Origin: Actinomycetota bacterium
Lineage (GTDB): Bacteria > Actinomycetota > Actinomycetes > Streptosporangiales > Streptosporangiaceae
Length of the DNA stretch: 64,000 bases
Assembly: GCA_027314595.1 (NCBI GenBank)
Contig: DAHVAN010000356.1
Coordinates: 1-64,000 of the forward strand
Reading direction: 5' to 3'
Part shown: positions 51,854 through 60,093 of the stretch, piece by piece
How the letters are laid out: each line of letters opens with the position of its first letter
Numbering within the stretch: the first letter of the stretch is position 1
Made by a program: the position numbers and the translations under genes
Notes under the pieces: model-generated
Databases searched by the model: none
What the model was told of the DNA's origin: nothing
Seen by the model: the letters and a program-made list of their open reading frames with translations, nothing else

Positions 51854-52999
51854 TCACGCGAGGGCGCGCAGCCGCTCCCCGGCTGCGGCGACGCGCTCGT
51901 CGGTCGCGGTGAAGGCGACCCGGATGTGCCCGGCGCCGCCCGGACCGTACATCGAGCCGGGGGCGACCAGGATGCCGCACTCGGCGGCGAGCAGCTCGCA
52001 GGCCGCCCGGCAGTCCAGGCCGGGGCGGGCCGCCCACAGGTAGAGCCCGGCCTCGGAGTGGTCGACGCGGAACCCGGCGGCGGCCAGGCCGCCGGCGAGG
52101 ATCTCCCGCCGCGCCCCGTACCGCGCCCGCTGTGCCCGCGCGTGCTCGTCGTCGGACAGCGCCGCGGTCATCGCCGCCTGCACAGGGCCGGGCACCATCA
52201 TCCCCGCCTGCTTCCTGACCAGCAGCAACTGCGAGATCAGCGCCGGATCGCCGGTCACGAAGCCGGCCCGGTAGCCCGCCAGATTGGACCGTTTGGACAG
52301 CGAGAACACGGCGAGCACGCCCTCGTGGGCACCGTCGCACACCGACGGGTGCAGCGCCGACACCGGAGAGGCCGACCAGCCGAGGTCGATGTAGCACTCG
52401 TCGGAGGCGAGCACGCACCCGCGAGAGCGCGCCCAGGCCACCGCGTCACGCAGCCGGCCGGCCGAAAGCACCCGGCCGGTCGGGTTGGATGGCGAGTTGA
52501 TCCACAGCAGCCCGGGCGCCCCCGGCACGCCGGGCCCCCCGGGCGTTCCCGGCCGCCCGGCCGGCGCGTCCGGGTCGATCGGGACGTCGGCGGCCACCGG
52601 CGCCGCGCCCGCGAGCCGGGCGCCGATGTCGTAGGTCGGGTAGGCCAGCGACGGGTAGATCACCGTGTCGGCCGGGCCGAGCCCGAGCATGACGGGCAGC
52701 CAGGAGATGAACTCCTTGGTCCCGATCACCGGCAGCACCGAATCCGCGCTGACGTGCACGTCATGGCGGCGGGCCAGCCATCCCGCGGCGGCGGCGCGCA
52801 ACTGCGGCGTCCCCGCGGTGAGCGGATAGCCGGGCGCGCCGGCCGCCGCGGCCAGCGCATGGCGGATGACGGGCGGAACCGGGTCGACGGGCGTTCCTAT
52901 CGACAGGTCAACCGCGCCGCCAGGGAAGGCGCGAGCCTTCTCCCGGAGCGGCCCGAGTTCGTCCCAGGGGTAGCCGGGGAGTCGTGCGGCGAGTGTCAC
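51854..52999 (-). CDS. dapC: Succinyldiaminopimelate transaminase
   Basis: PLP aminotransferase (SLSKRSNLAGYRAGFV) adjacent to fdxA; GTG start overlaps fdxA stop. Confidence 0.9.
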   Translation of the reverse strand: MTLAARLPGYPWDELGPLREKARAFPGGAVDLSIGTPVDPVPPVIRHALAAAAGAPGYPLTAGTPQLRAAAAGWLARRHDVHVSADSVLPVIGTKEFISWLPVMLGLGPADTVIYPSLAYPTYDIGARLAGAAPVAADVPIDPDAPAGRPGTPGGPGVPGAPGLLWINSPSNPTGRVLSAGRLRDAVAWARSRGCVLASDECYIDLGWSASPVSALHPSVCDGAHEGVLAVFSLSKRSNLAGYRAGFVTGDPALISQLLLVRKQAGMMVPGPVQAAMTAALSDDEHARAQRARYGARREILAGGLAAAGFRVDHSEAGLYLWAARPGLDCRAACELLAAECGILVAPGSMYGPGGAGHIRVAFTATDERVAAAGERLRALA

Positions 53000-53322
53000 T
53001 CTTCCCCGGCCTGCGGCGCGAGCGCCGCGACCAGCGGGTGGTCCTTGCCGGTCCTGCCGACCTTGGACGCGCCGCCCGGGGAGCCAAGTTCCTCGAAGAA
53101 ATCGACGTTGACCTTGTAGTAGTCCTTCCACTGCTCCGGCACGTCGTCCTCGTAGTAGATAGCCTCAACGGGGCAGACGGGCTCGCAGGCACCGCAGTCC
53201 ACGCACTCGTCCGGGTGGATGTAGAGCATGCGGTCACCCTCGTAGATGCAGTCCACCGGGCACTCTTCGATGCATGCCTTGTCAAGCACATCGACGCACG
53301 GCTGCGCGATGACGTAGGTCAC
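52996..53322 (-). CDS. fdxA: Ferredoxin (7Fe type)
   Basis: MTYVIAQPCVDVLDKACIEECPVDCIYEG...DCGACEPVCPVEAIYYEDDVP. Confidence 0.96.
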   Translation of the reverse strand: MTYVIAQPCVDVLDKACIEECPVDCIYEGDRMLYIHPDECVDCGACEPVCPVEAIYYEDDVPEQWKDYYKVNVDFFEELGSPGGASKVGRTGKDHPLVAALAPQAGEE

Positions 53323-53388
53323 GTGAGCTCCTCTTCAACTTCTTAACCCTGCTACCACACAGTATGGCCGGTTCCCCGGCATCGTGCG

Positions 53389-54282
53389 CTAGCTGGCGAC
53401 AATACTCCCGGCCGCCCCGCCGGGGCCGGTCTGCCAGCTTGTCTCTGCCAGTCCGGCCGTCCACTGGTACCCGCCGTAGCTCACCTGGGTAATCCCGTAG
53501 GAGCTGGCGTTGGTGAGCAGCCAGTTGGCCACCGCCCACCCGCTGCCCGCCGTCACCGCGACCGTCTCCGACCCTCCCGCGCGATCCCAGGTTGTCCTCA
53601 GCACCGGCCCTTTCCCCGGCCGGCCGAACGTCTGACCCAGGTCCCTGACGGCGGCGGGCAGGTCCAGCCGGGTGCTGACGCCGTTGTCCGCCGCCTGCGT
53701 CGCCGGGTCGTACCAGCAGGTGACCGCGTGCGGGGTGGCGGTGAACTCGGCGGCGAGCATCGCGCCGGTCTGGGCGTACTGCTGGTAGGCGTAGCCGTCG
53801 GCGCTGTGCTGGACGTCCTGCGCGGCCACGTACACCGGCAGCCGCGTGTAGCGGGGAACCTTGACGAGCGCGTCGAAGAACGCCGTCGCGGCGTACTCGG
53901 GGTCCTCAAGTTCGGCGACGGTGCCCCAGCCTTGCGAGGGGCGCTGCTGGAAGACGCCGACGGAGTCCAGGTCGCCGTAGCTGAGGTTCTCGAGCTTGGA
54001 CTCCTGCAGCGCCGTGGCGTACGCGATGACGAGCGCCTGGCGGGGCAGGTGATTGCGCTCGGCGACGCCCGCGATGATGGCCGCGTCCGAGGCCTGCGCG
54101 AAGTCGAGCGGCAGCGCGTTCGCCCCGAACCCCGCCTGGCAGCCGGGCACGGTGAGCAGCCGCTGGACGAAATGCTGGTAGGCCGTGAAAGCCGCGTAGC
54201 CGCCACCGCCAAGCAGCACCGCGATAACGGTCAGTATCGTGAGCGGGCGGCGCCACGAGGGGCGTTGGTAGTAGTTCTGCAC
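53389..54282 (-). CDS. Membrane-anchored conserved hypothetical protein (lytic transglycosylase-like fold possible)
   Basis: N-terminal TM; ALQESKLENLSYGDLDSVGVFQQRPSQGWG. Confidence 0.6.
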   Translation of the reverse strand: MQNYYQRPSWRRPLTILTVIAVLLGGGGYAAFTAYQHFVQRLLTVPGCQAGFGANALPLDFAQASDAAIIAGVAERNHLPRQALVIAYATALQESKLENLSYGDLDSVGVFQQRPSQGWGTVAELEDPEYAATAFFDALVKVPRYTRLPVYVAAQDVQHSADGYAYQQYAQTGAMLAAEFTATPHAVTCWYDPATQAADNGVSTRLDLPAAVRDLGQTFGRPGKGPVLRTTWDRAGGSETVAVTAGSGWAVANWLLTNASSYGITQVSYGGYQWTAGLAETSWQTGPGGAAGSIVAS

Positions 54283-54368
54283 AGCGCCTCAGGGTCGTCG
54301 TAGGTACACCACCTGAAGGTACCCGCAGTCGCGCTGCCGCCGCTTGCCGTTCGGTAGGCTGCGACGCC

Positions 54369-55205
54369 ATGAGCGAGTCGCTGAAGTCCCCGCTGTCACC
54401 GGTCATCGACGAACTGTGGGAGCAGCGGGCCGGGCTGAGCCCGGATGATTCCGCCGCGCGGGCCGAGGTCGTCGCGGCCGTGGACGAGATCGACGCGGGA
54501 AACGCCAGGGTGGCGTTCATCGGCAAGGAAAGCGGCGAGGTGGTCGTCGACCAGCGCGCCAAGCGCGCCATCCTGCTGGCGTTCCGGCTGCTGCCGATGG
54601 CCCAGTCGCAGGCCGGCGACTTCAGGTACCACGACCGGGTGCCGCTGAAGACGCGGTTGGACGGGGTGCGCGTGGTGCCCGGCGCGATCGTCCGCTGGGG
54701 CTCGTACATCGCTCCGGGGGCCGTGCTGATGCCCTCGTTCGTCAACATCGGCGGCTACGTGGACTCCGGGACGATGGTGGACACCTGGGCGACGGTCGGG
54801 TCGTGCGCCCAGATCGGGAAGAACGTCCACCTGTCGGGCGGTGTCGGGATCGGCGGCGTGCTCGAGCCGCCGAACGCGGTCCCCGTCGTGGTCGAGGACG
54901 AGTGCATGATCGGCTCGCGGTCGATGGTGGTCAACGGCGCGCGGGTGCGGACCGGCGCGGTGCTCGGCTCCGGCACGATACTTACCGACACCACGCACGT
55001 CATCGACGTGCAGACCGGGCAGGAACTGCCACGCGGCGAGGCGCCGCCCTGGTCGGTCTGCGTGGGCGGCACGCGGCCGCGTGCGTTCCCTGGCGGGGAG
55101 TTCGGCATGCCGTGCGTGCTCGTGCTGCGGCGCCTGCCCGAGGGCAGCAGGCACGACAAGGCCGAGCTCAACGCGATCCTGCGCGATCACGGCGCAGACG
55201 CCTGA
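54369..55205 (+). CDS. dapD: 2,3,4,5-tetrahydropyridine-2,6-dicarboxylate N-succinyltransferase
   Basis: FIGKESGEVVVDQRAKRAILLAFRLL; hexapeptide repeats; GGYVDSGTMVDTWATVGSCAQIGKNVHLSGGVGIGGVLEP. Confidence 0.92.
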   Translation: MSESLKSPLSPVIDELWEQRAGLSPDDSAARAEVVAAVDEIDAGNARVAFIGKESGEVVVDQRAKRAILLAFRLLPMAQSQAGDFRYHDRVPLKTRLDGVRVVPGAIVRWGSYIAPGAVLMPSFVNIGGYVDSGTMVDTWATVGSCAQIGKNVHLSGGVGIGGVLEPPNAVPVVVEDECMIGSRSMVVNGARVRTGAVLGSGTILTDTTHVIDVQTGQELPRGEAPPWSVCVGGTRPRAFPGGEFGMPCVLVLRRLPEGSRHDKAELNAILRDHGADA

Positions 55206-55227
55206 CCGCGCTACCGTGGACAGCGTC

Positions 55228-55983
55228 ATGAACGCGACCAACAACACGCGCAGGGTCCGCCGCCAGGGACCCGTTACGCTGCGCGGTAAGCAGATACCCG
55301 CGACGACGACCGACCAGCGGCTGCTGGACAGGCGCGGGCCTTCGGACTGGGTGCACACCGACCCCTGGCGGGTGATGCGCATCCAGGCGGAGTTCGTCGA
55401 GGGCTTCGGGCTGCTCGCCGAACTGGGGATGGCGGTCTCTGTGTTCGGCTCGGCGCGGACGCTGCCGGGCACGCCGGAGTACGAACTGGCCGAGGAGATA
55501 GCGGCGGCGCTGGTGCACGGGGGATACGCGGTGATCACCGGCGGCGGCCCCGGGATCATGGAGGCGGCGAACAAGGGCGCCGCCGTGGCGGGCGGCGTCT
55601 CTGTCGGCCTCGGCATCGAGCTCCCGATGGAGAGCGGGCTCAACGACCACGTGAACGTCGGCCTTGAGTTCCGCTACTTCTTCGTCAGGAAGACCGTCTT
55701 CATCAAGTACTCGCAGGCGTTCGTCGTGCTGCCCGGCGGCTTCGGCACGATGGACGAGCTCTTCGAGGCCGTGACGCTTGTCGCGACGGGGAAGATCACC
55801 AAGTTCCCGATCGTGCTTGTCGGCAGCCAGTACTGGTCAGGCCTGCTTGGCTGGCTGAAGGAGACGATGCTCGGCCAGGGGAACATCGGGGGCGACGAGC
55901 TTGACCTGATCAAGGTCGCCGACGACCCCGAAGAGGTCATCGAGATCATCAAGGAAGCTCACACCGACTTGTCCTTCCGCTGA
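55228..55983 (+). CDS. LOG-family / TIGR00730 Rossmann-fold protein
   Basis: ITGGGPGIMEAANKGA; VVLPGGFGTMDELFEA. Confidence 0.92.
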   Translation: MNATNNTRRVRRQGPVTLRGKQIPATTTDQRLLDRRGPSDWVHTDPWRVMRIQAEFVEGFGLLAELGMAVSVFGSARTLPGTPEYELAEEIAAALVHGGYAVITGGGPGIMEAANKGAAVAGGVSVGLGIELPMESGLNDHVNVGLEFRYFFVRKTVFIKYSQAFVVLPGGFGTMDELFEAVTLVATGKITKFPIVLVGSQYWSGLLGWLKETMLGQGNIGGDELDLIKVADDPEEVIEIIKEAHTDLSFR

Positions 55984-56573
55984 CCGCGGCCGCCGGCCGC
56001 CCTGCCGAAGGCCCTGCCGATGGCCCGGCGGACGGTCCAGGCGGGCCGCGGCCTGCCGAGGACGGCCTCGGCCGCGTCCAGGCTCTGGCGGACCTGCGCG
56101 ACATGGCGGGTCCTGACGGCTGTCACGCCGAGCCAGCAGCAGGCCGCCGCCAGCGCCTCCGCGCCGGCCACGCCGAGTCCGGCCGCGCCCGCGTCGACGT
56201 CGGTCAGGGTCGACCAGCCCGCTCGCAGCGTGCGGTCCAGGTGCACCATCGGCACCGTGACCAGGATGCGGTCCGGCGCGATCCCCTCATAGCGGGCCTT
56301 CTCGGCCGCCGTCACGCCTGAGCAGATCAGCCTGGCGCCGCTGCGCAGCGCCAGGCTCGGGTCGGGTACCAGGTCCGCGGACTCGTCCGCGCCGCTGATG
56401 ACCACGTCAGGGAGCAGTGACCTGATGGCCGCGATGAGCGCCGGACCGCCGGCACCGACCTCGATCATCGTTGCCCCGGCGAATCCCGCGGCGACGGCGT
56501 CGTCAAGGCTCCCGGCCTCGGTCAGCAGCGCCGTGCCCGGGTCGGGCAGGACGGTTCGGGAGTGCGACTTCAC
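55959..56573 (-). CDS. Dihydropteroate synthase-like protein (short/divergent)
   Basis: FAGATMIEVGAGG; RILVTVPMVHLDRTLRAGWSTLTDVD; AACCWLGVTAVRTRHVAQVRQSLDAAEAVLG. Confidence 0.45.
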   Translation of the reverse strand: MKSHSRTVLPDPGTALLTEAGSLDDAVAAGFAGATMIEVGAGGPALIAAIRSLLPDVVISGADESADLVPDPSLALRSGARLICSGVTAAEKARYEGIAPDRILVTVPMVHLDRTLRAGWSTLTDVDAGAAGLGVAGAEALAAACCWLGVTAVRTRHVAQVRQSLDAAEAVLGRPRPAWTVRRAIGRAFGRAAGGRGQRKDKSV

Positions 56574-56599
56574 TCTCAGAGCATGGCACGATTCTGTAT

Positions 56600-57118
56600 G
56601 TGCCTGTCGTATTGCTGATCACTATCGCGGTCATCTTGGTAGCCGCGGTGCTCGTCGCTCTCGGCCGGGGCGGGGAGATGCCCGCGGAGCGCACCGATTA
56701 CGCCCCGCTCGACCTCGGGCCCGTGACCGCCACGGACGTCGTGCTGCTCCGGCCGCCGACGGCGCTGTGGGGGTACCACATGCAGGCGACCGATGACGCG
56801 ATGGAGCGGATCGCCGAATCGATCAGGGATCGCGACGTGCGCATCGTGGCGCTCGAGCAACTCGTCACCGACCTGAGCAGGGAACACGCCCTGCCCCCGC
56901 CGCTCGACAGCCCTTACGTGGGCACCCGCCGCAGGCGGCTGCCGTCGGACGGCGCGGCGGACGGCGCGGCGGGCGGCCCGGCGGCGGGCGAGGGCTTCGG
57001 CGCCCCGGGCGCTCCCGGCGCTCCCGGTGCCCCCGGTGCCCCCGGTGCCCCTGGCGCTCCCGGCGCTCCCGGCGCCCCGGGCCCCGGGGCCGCGCCGCCG
57101 GAACAGTCGCATGACTGA
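56600..57118 (+). CDS. Membrane-anchored DivIVA-like small protein with C-terminal (GAP)n tail
   Basis: TM segment, short coiled region, then GAPGAPGAPGAPGAPGAPGAPGAPGPGAAPP. Confidence 0.55.
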   Translation: MPVVLLITIAVILVAAVLVALGRGGEMPAERTDYAPLDLGPVTATDVVLLRPPTALWGYHMQATDDAMERIAESIRDRDVRIVALEQLVTDLSREHALPPPLDSPYVGTRRRRLPSDGAADGAAGGPAAGEGFGAPGAPGAPGAPGAPGAPGAPGAPGAPGPGAAPPEQSHD

Positions 57119-57737
57119 GCCCGCGGGCATGGCAGTGCCAGGCCCCGATGGCAGGCTGCGCTGCCCCTGGGGGCTGAGCGCCCCCGAGTACCTCGCCTAC
57201 CACGACGAGGAATGGGGCCGCCCGGTCCGCGGCGACCAGGCGATCTTCGAGCGGCTGAGCCTGGAAGCCTTCCAGTCGGGACTGTCCTGGCTCACGATCT
57301 TGCGCAAGCGGGAGAACTTCAGGAAGGCGTTCGCCGGGTTCGGCCTCGCCGCTGTCGCCGCTTTCGGGCCGGACGACGTGGCGCGCCTGCTGTCCGACGC
57401 CGGCATCGTGCGGAACCGGTCGAAGGTCAACGCCGTGATCACCAACGCCCGTGCCGCGCTGGCGCTGCCGTCCGGGCTGAGCGACCTGGTCTGGAGCTAC
57501 GCCGACGCCGACGCCGGCACGGCGCGTCCCGCGCCGCGCACCCTCGCCGACGTCCCGGCCCAGACCCCCGCCTCGGAACGGCTCTCCGCGCAACTGCGCA
57601 AGCACGGCTTCACCTTCACCGGCCCGGTCACCGCGTACGCCACGATGCAGGCCTGCGGCCTGGTCAACGATCACCTGGCCGGCTGCTTCGCCCGCACCCC
57701 GCCGGCCCCGGTCTGCCAGAACGCCCGGGGGCGGTGA
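57111..57737 (+). CDS. tag: DNA-3-methyladenine glycosylase I
   Basis: YLAYHDEEWGRPVRGDQAIFERLSLEAFQSGLSWLTILRKRENFR. Confidence 0.93.
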   Translation: MTEPAGMAVPGPDGRLRCPWGLSAPEYLAYHDEEWGRPVRGDQAIFERLSLEAFQSGLSWLTILRKRENFRKAFAGFGLAAVAAFGPDDVARLLSDAGIVRNRSKVNAVITNARAALALPSGLSDLVWSYADADAGTARPAPRTLADVPAQTPASERLSAQLRKHGFTFTGPVTAYATMQACGLVNDHLAGCFARTPPAPVCQNARGR

Positions 57738-57794
57738 GACCGCGAACCGCCGAGCGGCGCCCGGCGGGCGGCGCGGCGTGCGACAATACCCGGC

Positions 57795-58523
57795 ATGGAT
57801 GACGAGGATCCCGACATAGCCGAGCTTTTCGCCCCAATCGACCCGTCGAAGGCGCTTGGCGTCGTGCTCAGCGAAGCGCACGAGATACTCTCCCACGTCC
57901 GTGAGCCGGTCGATGCGGAGCTGTGGGGATCGGACATGATCGGCGCGCTGTCCGCCGCGGCTGACGAGTCGGACGTGATGGCGGAACTCGCCACCTCCAT
58001 GGTGCCGGCCGCGGAGGAGACCGCGACGCCAGAGGCGCTGGCGCTGCTGCGGATCTTCGGGGCGATCGGAACGGAGCAGTTGCGCTCCGCGGCCGCCGCG
58101 GCCGCCGAGCGCGTGGCCTCCCGTGGCGTGGCGGAGCCGGAGTGGGCGACCGCGATCGGCTCGCCCACGGTGGGGAAGTGCTGGCATTACAGCGACATCG
58201 GCGGCCGGCAGGAGTCGGTGACGGTGACATTCGGCTACGGCGAATCCGAGCACGCCTTGTCGGTGCTGATCGACCACGGCAAGGGCGGCCGGATCAAGGA
58301 CGCGTGGGTCGGCGACGCCACGGGCCTGCTCGACAAGACGTGGCTGGCCGCGGAAAACGACCCGCTCGTGGTGTTCGAGCCGATCGACGCCGCGGACGCG
58401 CGGGACCGGCTGGAGCGTGCCATCACCGCCGGCGAGTGTCCCGAGAAGCCCGACCAGGCGGACGACCTCACCGCGCACCGTGCCCTCATGCACGCCAGGA
58501 TGCGGTTGCTCGCGGTCGGCTAG
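57795..58523 (+). CDS. Conserved actinobacterial hypothetical protein
   Basis: 242 aa ORF with clear high-GC coding pattern. Confidence 0.6.
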   Translation: MDDEDPDIAELFAPIDPSKALGVVLSEAHEILSHVREPVDAELWGSDMIGALSAAADESDVMAELATSMVPAAEETATPEALALLRIFGAIGTEQLRSAAAAAAERVASRGVAEPEWATAIGSPTVGKCWHYSDIGGRQESVTVTFGYGESEHALSVLIDHGKGGRIKDAWVGDATGLLDKTWLAAENDPLVVFEPIDAADARDRLERAITAGECPEKPDQADDLTAHRALMHARMRLLAVG

Positions 58524-58594
58524 CCTGCCGGTCCCGCTCGCCGCCGCGCGCCGCCCTGTGGCCCACGGGGCGCGACACCGCGCGCCCGCTCCGG

Positions 58595-59809
58595 CTACGG
58601 CACCAGGGCGAGGGTCTTGCCCGCGGGGGTGAGCAGGCGGTGGTAGCCAGGCCGGCCCGGAAGCAGGGCGCGATCGCCGGACACGCGGCGGTAGGCGCCG
58701 TCCGGGCCGGCCAGCACCAGTCCGTCCGCCTCGATGGCCACGAGTTCCCCGTCCTGGCGCAGCAGGACGGGGCCGTCGCGCTCCGCGGTGATCGCGACCC
58801 GGCCGGACCGCAGGCCGTCGAAGATCGCGCCGGCGTCCTCGCCGGTGCTGTCAACCCAGGTGGTGGGCGTGCCGAGCGGCGCGTCCGAGCCGTCCCTGTG
58901 CCAGTCGCTGCCGCCGATGGGGATCGCCGCCGGGTCCCAGGCCTGCCACCAGGCCAGCGGCGTGGTCCAGGTGAGGTCGAGCCAGCTCCAGTGCCAGACC
59001 TCGACAAGCGGCGGACGGCGCCGCATCTGGTACAGCCAGCTCACCGGGCCCGCGATCGGGTGGTTCACCACCATCAGCCCCCCGCCGCGCTCGGCGGCGT
59101 CGAGCCAGTCGTCCGGGCCGTCGCGGAAGTCGACCCAGCCGGTGTCGCCAAGCACCCCGGCGTGACCGTGCGGCGTCGTGACCTCCTGCCCGGGGATCAG
59201 CGTGATCGCGTAGGCGCGTGCCGCGGCGGCAAGTTCGGCGTGATGGCTGACCGTGTTGTGGTCGGTGACCGCGACGAAGTCCAGGCCGCGGCCGATCGCG
59301 AGACACGCCAGTTCGGGCACTGTCAGCGCGCCGTCCGAATGCACGGTGTGCGAGTGCAGGTCACCGGCCAGCCAGCGGCGCCCGGCCATGGCGGGCAGTT
59401 CCCGCCTCGGCGGCCGGCTGGCCGGCGCCGGCGGTGCGGGCACCGCGGCGCGCCCGCTGGCCTGCCCGTTGGACGGCTCCGCGGTGACCCGGTACCTGAC
59501 CCCGCCGGCCGGCACCAGGTGCAGGCCGACGATCACCTGCCACAGGCCCGGCTGCACCGGCCCCGGCAGGTACCCGGGCGTGGCGCCGTCCTCGGCGATG
59601 ACGAAAGACCTCCGGGCGCCCCCCGACCAGCCGCGGAACCCTGACGGGCCCAGGCATCCGAGGTCGAGGATCGCGCCTGCCCGCTCGTACTGGAGCTCCA
59701 CGCGCAGCGCGGCCGTCCCTGGCGCCACCTCGACGGGCAGGTACTGCCATGGTGCGGCAAGCCGGTCATCGAGCGTCCAGACCCCCGAATGCACCGTCAC
59801 CCGACCCAT
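58595..59809 (-). CDS. PHP-domain metallohydrolase (CehA/McbA-like)
   Basis: AGDLHSHTVHSDGALTVPELACLAIGRGLDFVAVTDHNTVSHH. Confidence 0.87.
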   Translation of the reverse strand: MGRVTVHSGVWTLDDRLAAPWQYLPVEVAPGTAALRVELQYERAGAILDLGCLGPSGFRGWSGGARRSFVIAEDGATPGYLPGPVQPGLWQVIVGLHLVPAGGVRYRVTAEPSNGQASGRAAVPAPPAPASRPPRRELPAMAGRRWLAGDLHSHTVHSDGALTVPELACLAIGRGLDFVAVTDHNTVSHHAELAAAARAYAITLIPGQEVTTPHGHAGVLGDTGWVDFRDGPDDWLDAAERGGGLMVVNHPIAGPVSWLYQMRRRPPLVEVWHWSWLDLTWTTPLAWWQAWDPAAIPIGGSDWHRDGSDAPLGTPTTWVDSTGEDAGAIFDGLRSGRVAITAERDGPVLLRQDGELVAIEADGLVLAGPDGAYRRVSGDRALLPGRPGYHRLLTPAGKTLALVP

Positions 59810-59860
59810 CTCCCCAGTCTGCCGGCCCACCATGCCTGCCGGCAAGAACGTGATGTATCG

Positions 59861-59910
59861 CCCTGCCCCGGCGCCCGCCCGTTCTCCCTGCCCCGGCGCC
59901 CGCCCGTTCT
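59861..59910. repeat. Perfect 25-bp tandem duplication
   Basis: CCCTGCCCCGGCGCCCGCCCGTTCT x2. Confidence 0.9.
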
Positions 59911-59970
59911 CCTGGGGCACCTGCGCATCTGGCCCGATAGAACCGGGGTAGCCGCGCGTCTGGCCCAGAA
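59909..59970 (-). repeat. Two tandem 31-bp units (copies C and D of the dispersed repeat)
   Basis: Minus strand TTCTGGGCCAGACGCGCGGCTACCCCGGTTC / TATCGGGCCAGATGCGCAGGTGCCCCAGGAG. Confidence 0.85.
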
Positions 59971-60093
59971 CGCGGCACGAGCCAGTGGTTCGTGCGGGAT
60001 GCGCGGGACGCCGGCGAAAACCAGGTGACTTCGGCGGGGCCGCGGTGTTAAGGTTTCGGGCTTCGCGCCCACGACCGAACAAGGGAGTAAGCC

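Noticed and set aside
60040-60093. Rifamycin-associated element (RAE) upstream of the HelR-like gene
   Set aside because: Only a short GGGCTTCGCGCCC palindrome is present; it does not clearly match the longer RAE sequence
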